NCBI GenBank assembly: GCA_910575275.1
Contig: CAJTEE010000001.1
Span: 248,001 to 312,000 of the forward strand
Source of the DNA: Lachnospiraceae bacterium
GTDB taxonomy: Bacteria; Bacillota; Clostridia; Lachnospirales; Lachnospiraceae
DNA length: 64,000 nt
Direction: 5' to 3'
In this document: piece after piece, positions 1 through 8,761 of the stretch
Layout of the letters: every line of letters starts with the position of its first letter
Position numbering within the stretch: the stretch's first letter is position 1
Notes under the pieces: generated by a model
What the model saw: only the letters and a program-made list of their open reading frames with translations
Database searches by the model: none
Told to the model about the DNA's origin: nothing
Program-made: the position numbers and the translations under genes

Positions 1-2
1 TC

Positions 3-620
3 TATTTTCCCATCGTCGACATGATCGCAGGCTCCTTCGGGCCGGCCTGCGAAGTCGTCGTGCACGACCTTTCGCAGCCTAAGAATTCCGTTGTCTATGT
101 GGCAAACGGAACCGTGACCGGCCGGCAGGTGGGGCAGTCCTTCGACCATCTCGTAAAGCTGGTCCTTCTGAATAAACAATTCCAAAATGACCGCATGATC
201 AACTACCGGTTCGACCTGCCGGATGGCAAAAAAATCAAGTCCTCCTCCGCCCTGATCCGGGACGAACAGGGCGAGGTCATCGGAATGCTCTGCATCAACA
301 TCGACCTCACTGCCTCTTTGGCGCTTAAAAAGACGCTCGACGGCTTCCTCGATACGAGCCAGACCGGGGAGATTCCTCTGGCGCCCGAGCAGGAGCCGGG
401 CCAGGATGTGATGTCGATCCTGGACCAGTTGATTGCCAAAATCATCGGCACGGCAGACGTTGAAAACCTGTCCCGGAAAAAATGCGTGGAGATCGTTCGC
501 TTCATGGATGAAAAGGGGATCTTCCTCGTAAAGGGCGCGATTGACAAGGTGGCGGCGTTGATGGGTGTGACGAGGGTCACGATTTACAGCTATCTGGATG
601 AGGCGAAGGGGAAGCGTTGA
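3..620 (+). CDS. YheO-like PAS/HTH transcriptional regulator (5' partial)
   Basis: The reading frame is open through the left edge, so the N-terminus lies outside the window; the ATG at 21 is internal. The visible protein begins with the PAS-like domain of the YheO family (motif CEVVVHDLSQP, then NG-V-GR-VGQ and IGMLCINIDLT). It ends in a short helix-turn-helix segment (KGAIDKVAALMGVTRVTIYSYL). Members are DNA-binding regulators thought to sense a small ligand through the PAS domain. The gene converges on the citrate-lyase-type operon, from which a strong hairpin separates it, so it is probably not part of that operon. The family assignment is from recalled motifs; the ligand is unknown. Confidence 0.8.
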   Translation, partial: YFPIVDMIAGSFGPACEVVVHDLSQPKNSVVYVANGTVTGRQVGQSFDHLVKLVLLNKQFQNDRMINYRFDLPDGKKIKSSSALIRDEQGEVIGMLCINIDLTASLALKKTLDGFLDTSQTGEIPLAPEQEPGQDVMSILDQLIAKIIGTADVENLSRKKCVEIVRFMDEKGIFLVKGAIDKVAALMGVTRVTIYSYLDEAKGKR

Positions 621-674
621 TGCATTCATAACAGAATCATTCGACCAAATAGAAAAGAATTTTTCTTCGAGAGT

Positions 675-726
675 ACCGTCCCAAAGTCAGGCGCATAGCG
701 GGCTATGTAACTAATTGGGGGACGGT
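675..726. repeat. REP-like nested palindrome
   Basis: Arms ACCGTCCC (675-682) and GGGACGGT (719-726) enclose an inner palindrome, CATAGC-GG-GCTATG (694-707). It lies in the otherwise gene-free stretch 621-857. Short GGGACGGT-type palindromes are known as dispersed REP-like repeats in many bacteria; only one copy was noticed here, so the repeat nature is inferred. Confidence 0.4.
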
Positions 727-803
727 GCTGCCGGAGAAAAAGACAAATAATATCACAAGTTATTTTTGGACAGTTCCTAAGGGACATATATGAGGATGAA
801 ACG

Positions 804-837
804 CGGCGAGGAGACGGAATGTTCCGTCTCCTCGCCG
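804..837. terminator. Bidirectional terminator hairpin
   Basis: Perfect 16-bp arms (CGGCGAGGAGACGGAA and its complement) with a 2-nt loop lie between the convergent YheO-like gene (ends 620) and the amidohydrolase (ends 858). The position suits termination of the long minus-strand operon. There is no strong T-run. Confidence 0.65.
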
Positions 838-857
838 TACATATATACGATATGAAT

Positions 858-1676
858 CTAAAACCCATACACCTTTGCCGGGTTCTCCACCAGCGCGAGC
901 CGCCTGGCTCTATCGTCGGCGAACCAACGGTCGATCGTCTCCAGAAGCTCCCACTCGTTTGGCTTTATCTTCTCGGTCACATGCGGGAAATCATTCCCCC
1001 AGAGCATCCGCTCCGGCGCATACGCGGCCAGGGCCGACGCGACCTTCGCCGCGTCATCCCAGGGGGCTCCCCTCCTGGTATTCAGATAGGGGCCGGAGAG
1101 CTTGATCCATGTGTTCCCCTTATCAATGAGCTTACATAAAAAGGGATACGCCGGGTCGGACACGCCGAGCTCCGGCTTCAACCGTCCCATGTGGTCGATG
1201 ACGATTCTTCCCGGAAGCGCTTCAATCACAGCCGCCTGCTCCAAAAGCTGCTCCGAGCTCATATGAAGCTGCATGTTCCAGCCCATGTCCTTTGTGCGCT
1301 CCGCAAGCGGCGCACACATAACAAAAGAGACCACAGCATTGGCCGGATTCCACACGCTGAACCGAAGCCCTCGTACGCCGCCCTCATGCAGGCGGCGAAG
1401 CTCCTCATCGCTTACTTCTCCCGATACCACCGCGATCCCGCGGCTGTTTTCCGGGCCGAATCTTTGAACCGCGTCCAAAAGACAGGCATTGTCCGTCCCA
1501 AACGGCTTCGCCTGGACAAAGACCGCCCGGGACAGACCCAGACTCTTTGCAAGCGCCCTGTATTCCTCCACGGTTCCCCGCTGCTCTACGGCCTTCCCGT
1601 CGTTCGGAAAGGCCGGGTCAATGATATGCAGATGCGAATTGCAGGCATGCGCGGGTAAGGTCACTTTTTTCTTCAT
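858..1676 (-). CDS. LigI-like amidohydrolase (Amidohydro_2 family)
   Basis: This 272-residue TIM-barrel hydrolase resembles 2-pyrone-4,6-dicarboxylate lactonase (LigI). Visible family signatures are the N-terminal HxH (SHLH, residues 14-17), LHM and IDHMG motifs carrying further histidines, WIKLSG, and the catalytic-aspartate motif GNDFPH. Its start overlaps the stop of the citrate-lyase alpha gene by 4 nt (ATGA), so it is translationally coupled as the last gene of the seven-gene operon. Family members open lactone rings of di- or tricarboxylic acids. Here it may open a lactone whose product feeds the isomerase, hydratase and lyase encoded upstream. The substrate is inference. Confidence 0.8.
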   Translation of the reverse strand: MKKKVTLPAHACNSHLHIIDPAFPNDGKAVEQRGTVEEYRALAKSLGLSRAVFVQAKPFGTDNACLLDAVQRFGPENSRGIAVVSGEVSDEELRRLHEGGVRGLRFSVWNPANAVVSFVMCAPLAERTKDMGWNMQLHMSSEQLLEQAAVIEALPGRIVIDHMGRLKPELGVSDPAYPFLCKLIDKGNTWIKLSGPYLNTRRGAPWDDAAKVASALAAYAPERMLWGNDFPHVTEKIKPNEWELLETIDRWFADDRARRLALVENPAKVYGF

Positions 1677-3238
1677 ACATCTCTCCTTTTGATCTCCCGG
1701 ATCACGTCGATGACCGTCCCATCTCGGTACTCCACGACACAGACCACCCGGTCCGTCGTCTCGATGGGCTTGGGGACTCCCGTCAGGGACTCCGCGATCT
1801 GCTGGAGCTCCTCAATCGTCACAAGCTTAAGCCCGGCCTGCTCCAGATCCTCCTTGAGCTCCTGGTACTGCTTATGCCGCGGATTCAAAGCGATTCCCGC
1901 TTCCGTCACGACGCAGGCCACCGCCTCGCCCGGCGTGCAGCAGGTGAAGACGCGCTTTGTCACGGATGGCGTCCGCCCGCGCACCACCGGAAGGCATACG
2001 ATCGAAATATCGGCTCCGGCCGCCACATCTGGCCCGCCGCCTAAGCCACCCATCATCTCCCCGCTTGAGCCGGTCAGGATGTTTACGTTAAAATCCGTAT
2101 CCACCTCCAGGGCTGCCAGCACGCCGAAATTCAGCCGATCCAGCATGGATCCCTTTGAAAACGGGTTGGAATAGACCGCATTGTCGATCTCCACGATCCC
2201 CGGCTCGTTTGCAATGGCCCTCGCCGCGACCGCGTCGAATGACTGGCTGCACTCCAAGACCCGCACCAACCCCTTTTTGTACATCTCCACGATCGCCGCC
2301 GTCATGCCGCCCAATGCGAAGCTTGCCTTAACGCCGCACTGTTCCATCCGCTCCGCGAGATACTTGGTGCAGGCGATGCTGATCGCCCCCGCGCCGGTCT
2401 GGAAGGAGAAATTTTCCCGAAACAGCCGGGAAGCCGCCATCACGTCAGCCGCACGCTCCGCAATCATCAGATCTCTTGGATTCTTCGTCATCCGGGCCGC
2501 GCCCTTGCCGATCTTTTCCGGATCGCCGATCCGATCCACCGCCACCACATAATCCACATACTGCTGTGAAATGCTCACCGGATTGCAGGGATAGTCCACC
2601 AGATTGTCCGTGATCACCACGACCTTTGCGGCACTCGCCGCGTCAATGAAGGAATAGCCCAGAGACCCGCAGGCGTTCGGCCCGATCTGTCCGGTCGCGT
2701 TGCCGTACTCGTCGGCCGCCGACGCGCCGATAAACGCCACATCAATTACCAGCTCCCCTGCCTCGATGGCCCGCGGCCTCGAGCCGTGTGTGCGCAGGAT
2801 GACCGGCTTTTCCATGAGCCCGGAAAGGACGGCGTCCCCTAACTCGCCCCGGATCCCGCTCGCCTCGATGCGGTCGATCGTCCCGTCCTTTACAAAGTCC
2901 ACGATCGACGGGTTTTTGATGTTCACGACCGCGCTCGGCGCAAATTTGAGTCCCTTGATCCCCTGCTCGCGGATCGCCGTCAAAACCTGCCCGATGATCT
3001 CGTCTCCCTCACGGAAGCTGTGGTGGAAGGAGACAGTCATCCCATCCTTCAGTCCCACGGCCCGCACGGCCTCTGCGAGATCAGGAAGTATTTTTTTATC
3101 CCCTGACACATGCTTTCCGGCCGTCCGCAGCGTGTGAACTGGCTCCGTGGAGGGAACCGCCGCGTACGCACCCTGATACGGCCGCACCACATACTCCCCG
3201 ATCCGCTCCGGGAGCTCACGTCCGACTGCATTCTTCAT
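1673..3238 (-). CDS. citF: Citrate lyase-type alpha subunit (acyl-ACP:substrate transferase)
   Basis: This 521-residue protein matches CitF across its length, including DVAFIGASAADEYGN, GPNACGSLGYSF and an SGSSGEMMGGLGGGPD-like C-terminal motif. In citrate lyase the alpha subunit swaps acetate on the acyl-carrier thioester for the incoming acid. I start at ATG 3238 (MKNAVGRELP), one base after the beta-subunit stop; a longer upstream extension has no family similarity. It sits in the order citD-citE-citF with translational coupling on both sides. Related enzymes act on citramalate or dimethylmalate, so citrate itself is not certain. The accessory genes citC, citX and citG are not in the window. 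Confidence 0.9.
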   Translation of the reverse strand: MKNAVGRELPERIGEYVVRPYQGAYAAVPSTEPVHTLRTAGKHVSGDKKILPDLAEAVRAVGLKDGMTVSFHHSFREGDEIIGQVLTAIREQGIKGLKFAPSAVVNIKNPSIVDFVKDGTIDRIEASGIRGELGDAVLSGLMEKPVILRTHGSRPRAIEAGELVIDVAFIGASAADEYGNATGQIGPNACGSLGYSFIDAASAAKVVVITDNLVDYPCNPVSISQQYVDYVVAVDRIGDPEKIGKGAARMTKNPRDLMIAERAADVMAASRLFRENFSFQTGAGAISIACTKYLAERMEQCGVKASFALGGMTAAIVEMYKKGLVRVLECSQSFDAVAARAIANEPGIVEIDNAVYSNPFSKGSMLDRLNFGVLAALEVDTDFNVNILTGSSGEMMGGLGGGPDVAAGADISIVCLPVVRGRTPSVTKRVFTCCTPGEAVACVVTEAGIALNPRHKQYQELKEDLEQAGLKLVTIEELQQIAESLTGVPKPIETTDRVVCVVEYRDGTVIDVIREIKRRDV

Positions 3239-3239
3239 C

Positions 3240-4145
3240 CTAGACCACCATCCCTTCCGTGCGGATTCCCGCCGCCTCGGCCTGCGCAAGTGTCGTCCGG
3301 GCCCGCAGCTCCATGGGCTTGTCGATCATGCCGCCGTTCAGCGTGACTGCTCCCTTGCCCTGCTTTTTCCCTTCCTCAACCGCCGCCAGCACCCGCAGCG
3401 CGTATTTGATTTCCTTCATGCTTGGCGTAAAATACGCGTTCACCGTGTCGATCTGGCGCGGATGAATACAGGTCTTCCCGTCAAAGCCCAGATTCTTCGC
3501 GAGAGCCGTGTCCTCCTTAAGCCCTTCCTTGTCATGAATGTCGCTGAACACAATATCCAGCGCGTCGATTCCGGCCGCCCGGCAGGCCAGAAGCACCGCG
3601 TTCCTCGCATAAAAGACCTCCAGGCCCTTTTTCGTCCTCTGCGCCCTCATGCTGGCCGTCAGATCCTCCGCGCTCACGGCCATCGCGACCACGCGTGGAT
3701 CCGCCTGTGCGATCTCCATCGCGTTCAGCACGCCCATATACGACTCGATGTTGCAGATCAGCTCGATCTTTCCGGGCTTAAGGCCGATCTTTTTTTCGAT
3801 CTCTGCAATCCGTACGGAAACGGCCTGCACCTCTCTCGCATATTCCACCTTCGGGATGCGGATCCCATCCGGGTTTGCCCGTACCGCCGCCTGCAGATCC
3901 TCCTCGAGATACTCTGAATAGATCCCGTTTACACGGATACACACGTATTTGTCCTTCGGCCTGTGATGTTTTACCATCTGATACACGAGGAACCGGGCCG
4001 CATCCTTCTCCGCCGCCGGCACGGAGTCCTCCAGATCGTAAATCAGCATGTCTTCATTATAAAAGACCGCCTGGATCATATTGACCGGGCTGCTGCCGCT
4101 GGCATACAGGCTGGTACGCTTTAACCGAATCTCTTTCTCCGCCAT
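3240..4145 (-). CDS. citE: Citrate lyase-type beta subunit (citryl-ACP lyase)
   Basis: This 301-residue HpcH/HpaI-type aldolase of the CitE family cleaves the acyl-ACP intermediate into acetyl-ACP and an oxo acid. Visible motifs are the N-terminal RTSLYASGSSP-, YDLEDSVP, ICNIESYMGV, SAEDLTASMRAQRT, and GFDGKTCIHPRQ near the C-terminus. I choose ATG 4145, preceded by GGAGG at 7 nt, over a GTG one codon upstream; its A overlaps the last base of the citD stop (TGATG). Length and motifs are normal for the family. True substrate is open: citrate, citramalate or a related hydroxyacid. Confidence 0.9.
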   Translation of the reverse strand: MAEKEIRLKRTSLYASGSSPVNMIQAVFYNEDMLIYDLEDSVPAAEKDAARFLVYQMVKHHRPKDKYVCIRVNGIYSEYLEEDLQAAVRANPDGIRIPKVEYAREVQAVSVRIAEIEKKIGLKPGKIELICNIESYMGVLNAMEIAQADPRVVAMAVSAEDLTASMRAQRTKKGLEVFYARNAVLLACRAAGIDALDIVFSDIHDKEGLKEDTALAKNLGFDGKTCIHPRQIDTVNAYFTPSMKEIKYALRVLAAVEEGKKQGKGAVTLNGGMIDKPMELRARTTLAQAEAAGIRTEGMVV

Positions 4146-4441
4146 CACCCATCCTCCTTTGTCCAGTCATAGCTTTCCTTCGCGCCGCGGCAGACCGCGC
4201 ACTGGAGCCTGGCCCGAATCACACAGTCCAGCGCTCCTCTGTCACGGATCTCCACGCTCGCGTCCGTCACCGCAAACTCCGCGAGCGTCTGTTTTACCGT
4301 CTCCAGGATCGAGTCTTTGAACATGGCCTCTACGGCGCTGTCCAGATCGATCTCGATCCCCCGGCCCGGATTCGGGCGCAGCACGATCTGGCAGTCGCTC
4401 GATTCCAGGGTTCCGGCCATTGCCGGCTCTCTTATCTCCAT
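4145..4441 (-). CDS. citD: Citrate lyase-type acyl carrier protein (gamma subunit)
   Basis: This 98-residue carrier protein has the CitD signature AGTLESSD. Ser14 is in register with the residue that carries the phosphoribosyl-dephospho-CoA prosthetic group in characterised CitD. The middle contains ALDCVIRARLQCA, as in CitD. The ATG at 4441 has AGGAGGAG upstream. The protein needs CitX/CitG to install its cofactor and CitC to acetylate it; none of these genes lies in the window, so they must be elsewhere or the system uses another route. About 115 bp separate this gene from the small hydratase subunit upstream. Confidence 0.9.
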   Translation of the reverse strand: MEIREPAMAGTLESSDCQIVLRPNPGRGIEIDLDSAVEAMFKDSILETVKQTLAEFAVTDASVEIRDRGALDCVIRARLQCAVCRGAKESYDWTKEDG

Positions 4442-4558
4442 TCTTTTTCTCCTCCTATACGCCCAAAACACTCCTAATATAGGCCACACGAAACGCCCTC
4501 CGGTTTCCGTGCGGATGCTTTTTCGAGCGTGCAAGCTCCCCGCTTCCCGGGCTGCCTT

Positions 4559-5083
4559 TTACACGCCGCCTTTTCCCTGCCCCTTCATGTAGGCAAAAAG
4601 CCCGCCGGCCTTCATGATATCCTTTTCCAGATCGCTCACCGAGTCGCCGTGAAATTCATGTCCGGTATCCGGATCCCGCACGTTTCCCTGATCCATGTCT
4701 ACCTCCAGCGTGTCTCCGTTTCGGATGCCTCCATCCCGGATTGCCTCGGACAAGCCTTTGACAAACAGCACCGGATAGCCGTTGTTGACCGCGTTCCGGT
4801 AATAGATACGCGAACAGCTCTCCGCCAGGATACACGGTACGCCCGCGTACTGCAGACAGTACACCGCGTGCTCTCTGCTAGAGCCGCAGCCGAAGTTTTT
4901 GCCGGCCACGACGAAGTCGCCCGGCTTTACCTCTTTCGCAAACTGCTCCATGCCCGGATAATATTCAAACGCGTACTGCGGCATATTCTTCGGATCCGTC
5001 TCCGCCAGATATTTATTATGATAAATCAGGTCGGTATCCACGTCGTCCGCAAACACCCAGGCCCGTCCCTTTAATACACTCAT
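4559..5083 (-). CDS. Aconitase/3-isopropylmalate dehydratase-type small subunit
   Basis: This 174-residue swivel-domain protein is of the LeuD/HacB class. It begins MSVLKGRAWVFADDVDTD and contains the substrate-binding motif GKNFGCGSSREHA, followed by AESCSRIYYRNA. Its start overlaps the large-subunit stop by 4 nt (ATGA), so the two subunits are coupled. The class hydrates or isomerises unsaturated acids such as isopropylmaleate, homoaconitate, citraconate or mesaconate. Placement between a PrpF isomerase and a citrate-lyase-type enzyme, with no other leucine-biosynthesis genes nearby, argues for a catabolic tri- or dicarboxylate hydratase rather than LeuD. The substrate is inference. Confidence 0.85.
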   Translation of the reverse strand: MSVLKGRAWVFADDVDTDLIYHNKYLAETDPKNMPQYAFEYYPGMEQFAKEVKPGDFVVAGKNFGCGSSREHAVYCLQYAGVPCILAESCSRIYYRNAVNNGYPVLFVKGLSEAIRDGGIRNGDTLEVDMDQGNVRDPDTGHEFHGDSVSDLEKDIMKAGGLFAYMKGQGKGGV

Positions 5084-6372
5084 GCTCTTTCCTCCTTGAG
5101 AATCTCACGCGGGTCGGTAATACAGCCGCGCACGGCTGCCGCCATCACGGACATCGGGCTTAAGAGATAGGTATGGCTCCCCTTTCCGACCTTGCCGATA
5201 AAGTTCCGATTCGTGGTCGAACAGCCGATGTCGCCGGCCGGCAGCGCGCCGTAGTGTTCCGCCGTGCAGAGCGAGCAGGTCGGGTTTGTGCAGACCACGC
5301 CCGCGCGCAGGAGGCCCGCGAGAATCCCCTCCTCGGCGAGTTTAAGCTGTACCTCCGTCGTGCTCGGCGTCACGATCGCACGGATGCCCGGTGCGATTTT
5401 TCCTCCGCCTGCCTTTAACACCTCGTATGCCGCCTTGATGTCCTCATACCGCCCGTTCGAGCAGGAGCCGATGTGTACCTGGTCGATGCGCGTCCCCGCC
5501 ACCTCGGACACCGGCTTTACGTTGTCCGGCGCATCCGGACAGGAGGCAAGCGGCACCAAATCCGTCACGTCATACGTAAGCACTTTGCAATACTCCGCAT
5601 CCGGATCGGCCGAGAGAAGCTGCACACGCTCTCTCACTTCCTCCCCGGCGCGCTCCGCAAGCCAGTCCAGGACCTCGCCGTTCGGCATAATGAGTGCCAC
5701 CTTCCCGCTCATCTCCGTGATCATCGAACAGAGCGTGATCCGCTCTGCCAACGTCGCACGCTCGATCGTCTCGCCGGTAAACTCCACGGCCAAAAAGTCC
5801 AGTCCGCCCGCGCCCAGATCGCCGACGATCCTCGTCAGAAGATCGCGCATACAGACACCTTTCTGAAAACTTCCGCTCACTTCGATCTTCACCGTATCCG
5901 GCACGCGGAACCAGCAGGTCCCGTTTACATAGGAGGCCGCGATGTCCGAGTTGCCGTTGCCGGTCGCAAACGCGCCGACCGCGCCCAAAAGATTCATGTG
6001 GCTGTCCGTGCCGAGTACCACGTCGCCGGGCTTTATAAGGCCCGCCTCCAGCATAACGTGCTGGCCGATTCCGTGGTTGATATCAAAAACGTGCCGGATG
6101 CCCTGCCGTTTGGCAAATTCGCGGATGATCTTCTGGTTGTTGGAGACCTTTTCCGAATGGGAGGGAGCCTGTAAATCAAAGGTATAGGCGATTTTATCCG
6201 GATCCCAGACCTTCGCCTCCTTTCCCATCTCCTTTTCAAACTGAAGCACGCAGTTTGCGCCCCCGAAATCGCGGGCCGTCGAGAGATCCACCTTACACCA
6301 GACGCGCTCTCCGACTCTTACCGCGCGCCCAGCGGCCCGCTCCATGATTTTTACGATCGCTGTTTTTCCCAT
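5080..6372 (-). CDS. Aconitase/3-isopropylmalate dehydratase-type large subunit
   Basis: This protein of about 430 residues is the LeuC/homoaconitase catalytic subunit. It shows DINHGIGQHV, GTDSHMNLLGAVGAFATG, SCSNGRYED, and the iron-sulfur cysteine cluster CTNPTCSLC, followed by STTNRNF; together these supply the three cysteine ligands expected for the [4Fe-4S] cluster. The start is ambiguous: ATG at 6372 (MGKTAIV) has GAGGG 9 nt upstream, while ATG at 6381 adds MKS. It forms a dehydratase with the small subunit immediately downstream and follows the PrpF gene by a few bases. It is probably the hydration step feeding the lyase. Confidence 0.87.
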   Translation of the reverse strand: MGKTAIVKIMERAAGRAVRVGERVWCKVDLSTARDFGGANCVLQFEKEMGKEAKVWDPDKIAYTFDLQAPSHSEKVSNNQKIIREFAKRQGIRHVFDINHGIGQHVMLEAGLIKPGDVVLGTDSHMNLLGAVGAFATGNGNSDIAASYVNGTCWFRVPDTVKIEVSGSFQKGVCMRDLLTRIVGDLGAGGLDFLAVEFTGETIERATLAERITLCSMITEMSGKVALIMPNGEVLDWLAERAGEEVRERVQLLSADPDAEYCKVLTYDVTDLVPLASCPDAPDNVKPVSEVAGTRIDQVHIGSCSNGRYEDIKAAYEVLKAGGGKIAPGIRAIVTPSTTEVQLKLAEEGILAGLLRAGVVCTNPTCSLCTAEHYGALPAGDIGCSTTNRNFIGKVGKGSHTYLLSPMSVMAAAVRGCITDPREILKEERA

Positions 6373-6384
6373 GCTTTTCATCCC

Positions 6385-7551
6385 TCAATCCCTTACATAT
6401 ACGTTGCCGTCCATGATTCTCCTCGCGGTCCGGTCGAGATTCCCGCTTAGGACCTCATGGCTTCCATCCTCATTTTCCTTCAGATCCGCATAGGCGTCCA
6501 TGATCCCCCACGGATGCCCGATCCTAAGATGCGTGATCCGGTCCGTGCCAAGCGACTCGCGCGCAATCTCGTTCACGATCGTCCCCGGGGTATTCGCCGC
6601 CGTGACCGTACAGATCGCCCCGGTCCCCATATAGGCGTCGATCATCTTCATGCCGACCGAAAACAGCCGCCCCACGCAGTCCACATCCCTTGAGCCGATC
6701 TCCTTCCCGCTCCCAGACGTATAGTCCGTCGGCCTCGTGATAAACGCGATCTTCGGCAGCGTCTGGCTGTTGATTCTCGCGTCCTCCAGATCCTTCGCAA
6801 AGCCCAGCATGACGGCCCCGGTCCCACGGATGATTTCCAGAATCCGGCAGATTTCCTTACAATCCGGAAGCGCGTTGAATTCGGACGGGATCTCCGTCCC
6901 CTTCACGCCGAAGTCCTCCGGATGCACGAATATAACCGGATTTGCGGCGTCGACGAAGCTGTACTCATACGTCTTCCCCTCGATCTCGATCGTATCCCTT
7001 GCATGGCCCGTCGGGAGAAGCTTCCCCGAGGCCGCGCCCTGCGGTGCGACAAATTTTAGCGTGACCTTCGCCGCCGTTCCCGGCACGCCGTCGATCGCAA
7101 AGTCCCCCTCGGTCACGGCCCTGCCGTCCTTCACGGGAACCTGTGCAATGATTTCCTTTCCAGTGTTCGTGTTAAAGATATGTACCTCGGTCATGGGCTC
7201 CACGGCCTCCACCAGGCCCTCATCGATCGCAAACGGGCCCACGGCCGAGGAGATATTGCCGCAGTTCATGGTCTTGCCGACGATCGGCGCGTTTACGTCC
7301 ACCTGCCCGAAGGTGTAATCCACATCCATGCCCGGCCGCCCGCTCTTTTTGATGACCGCGACCTTGCTCGTGGATGTATTCGCGCCTCCCATGCCGTCGA
7401 TCTGACGCCTGTCCGGACTTCCGAACGCACTTAGAATCACTCGGTCCCGTTCGTTTTCGTCTTTCGGAAGATCCTTGTCGTGAAAGAATACCGCCTTGCT
7501 CGTCCCGCCGCGCATATAAACACAGGGGATTTTTCTGTTTGGCCTATACAT
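6385..7551 (-). CDS. PrpF-family cis/trans isomerase (aconitate or tautomer isomerase)
   Basis: This 388-residue protein has the PrpF hallmarks: CVYMRGGTSKAVFF at the N-terminus, a DGMGGANTSTSK segment, a central MNCGNISSAVGPFAI, and HLRIGHPWGIM near the C-terminus. PrpF-family enzymes isomerise 2-methylaconitate or tautomerise oxalomesaconate (LigU/GalD) by proton transfer. It is the promoter-proximal gene of the seven-gene operon, with AAAAAGGAGAAG upstream. Paired with a hydratase and a lyase, it would convert a trans or tautomeric acid into the form the hydratase accepts. trans-Aconitate is one attractive substrate, but nothing in the sequence proves it. Confidence 0.88.
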   Translation of the reverse strand: MYRPNRKIPCVYMRGGTSKAVFFHDKDLPKDENERDRVILSAFGSPDRRQIDGMGGANTSTSKVAVIKKSGRPGMDVDYTFGQVDVNAPIVGKTMNCGNISSAVGPFAIDEGLVEAVEPMTEVHIFNTNTGKEIIAQVPVKDGRAVTEGDFAIDGVPGTAAKVTLKFVAPQGAASGKLLPTGHARDTIEIEGKTYEYSFVDAANPVIFVHPEDFGVKGTEIPSEFNALPDCKEICRILEIIRGTGAVMLGFAKDLEDARINSQTLPKIAFITRPTDYTSGSGKEIGSRDVDCVGRLFSVGMKMIDAYMGTGAICTVTAANTPGTIVNEIARESLGTDRITHLRIGHPWGIMDAYADLKENEDGSHEVLSGNLDRTARRIMDGNVYVRD

Positions 7552-7723
7552 TGTCTTCTTCTCCTTTTTGTGTTATAGTATCAATATACGATTGCAGATA
7601 TTTATCTATTTTGTAAACGGAAGTAACATGTAAAAATGGATTTTTGTCCTCTTTTCTACGTTTTCGTACCCGTCTGCACTGCAATGCGCAGATCTGTCTG
7701 AATTGTTAAAAATGAGGTTTCCT
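7552..7723. promoter_or_regulatory. Divergent control region with LysR-type site
   Basis: This 172-bp gap separates the operon start (7551, minus) from the LysR gene (7724, plus). It contains ATTGCAGATA at 7591-7600. The same ten bases recur at 8773-8782 before the permease. With TATCAA at 7579-7584 the first copy forms a degenerate dyad around a 7-nt spacer. LysR regulators normally bind such dyads in the shared region with the target operon. Confidence 0.5.
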
Positions 7724-8692
7724 ATGATCCCAAACTATCATTATTTTCTTGCTCTCGCCGAGGAGCGCAACATCTCCCGGGCCGCCAAGCGCCTGTTTAT
7801 CTCCCATCAGGCCTTAAGCAAGTATTTAAAGGGGCTTGAAACACATTACGGCGTCACGCTCTTTCACCGTAAGCCCCACCTCTCTCTGACCCCTGCCGGC
7901 CAACAATTCTACGAATCCCTGCGGCAGCTCGAACTTTTAGAGAGCAATCTTGAAAAACAGCTGCTCAACTATCATGACTCCGACACCGGAAGCCTCAGGA
8001 TCGGCGCCACACAGGGACGCTTCCGGATCTTGATCCCCGAGCTGCTCGTACGGTTTAAGGCCTTGTATCCGCATGTGGAGCTGGACACCGTCTGCGCCGA
8101 CTCCAATTCTCTCCGGGAAATGCTTTTGAGCAACCGGCTCGATTTTATGCTCACGGCCCTTCCTGCCGACGGCAGCAGCCGCCTGGAAAGTACCCTGCTC
8201 ATAACAGAAAGGCTTTACTTAATCATCTCTGACAATATGTTAAGGCACTATTTCCCCGGCCGTTTCCCCGCCTGCAAAAAGGTGTTCCAGAAGGGCGTCC
8301 ATTTAGAAGATTTTCAGCATGTTCCGTTCATCCTCAACCAGAAGGGCTATTCCTCCCGCGATATGGTCGATACCTACGCCATGAAAAGCAATCTCACGTT
8401 CAACTGCATCCAGGAGATCGTCCAGGCTGACATCCACTATCTGCTTTCTGCTAGGGATTACGCCGCGAGCTTCTGCTTTTCCATGTTCCTCCCGGGAATT
8501 AGCGCAGCCAACCGGCTTGACTCTGCCGACTCCAAATTGAACATCTTCCCGGTCGCGGGCTTTGACACCACGAACCCGGTTCGGCTTTTATATCTGAAGG
8601 GAAGGCTGTTTCCCGCCTACGGGCAGGCGCTCATCTCCCTCATTCAGGAAATCTGCCGTCCCTTCATGCAGCCGCCGGCGGAGATCGGGTAG
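7724..8692 (+). CDS. LysR-family transcriptional regulator
   Basis: This 322-residue regulator has an N-terminal winged HTH (NISRAAKRLFISHQALSKYLKGLE) and the LysR substrate-binding fold (GSLRIGATQGRFRILIPELL). I choose ATG 7724 because GAGG lies 7 nt upstream; a TTG seven codons earlier lacks such a site. Divergent orientation relative to the prpF-to-amidohydrolase operon, and a shared site in front of both that operon and the downstream AEC permease, suggest it activates both in response to the pathway substrate. No unusual features. Confidence 0.88.
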   Translation: MIPNYHYFLALAEERNISRAAKRLFISHQALSKYLKGLETHYGVTLFHRKPHLSLTPAGQQFYESLRQLELLESNLEKQLLNYHDSDTGSLRIGATQGRFRILIPELLVRFKALYPHVELDTVCADSNSLREMLLSNRLDFMLTALPADGSSRLESTLLITERLYLIISDNMLRHYFPGRFPACKKVFQKGVHLEDFQHVPFILNQKGYSSRDMVDTYAMKSNLTFNCIQEIVQADIHYLLSARDYAASFCFSMFLPGISAANRLDSADSKLNIFPVAGFDTTNPVRLLYLKGRLFPAYGQALISLIQEICRPFMQPPAEIG

Positions 8693-8761
8693 AGACGTTT
8701 GCCTTTATCAAAAGAGTACCATATCTGTCCGCCACAAAAAAGCACATATATTTTACCTATA

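Noticed and set aside
4559-6372. Leucine biosynthesis LeuCD
   Set aside because: Subunit type matches, but no leuA or leuB is nearby and the operon partners are PrpF, citrate-lyase-type subunits and an amidohydrolase, so a catabolic hydratase is more likely.
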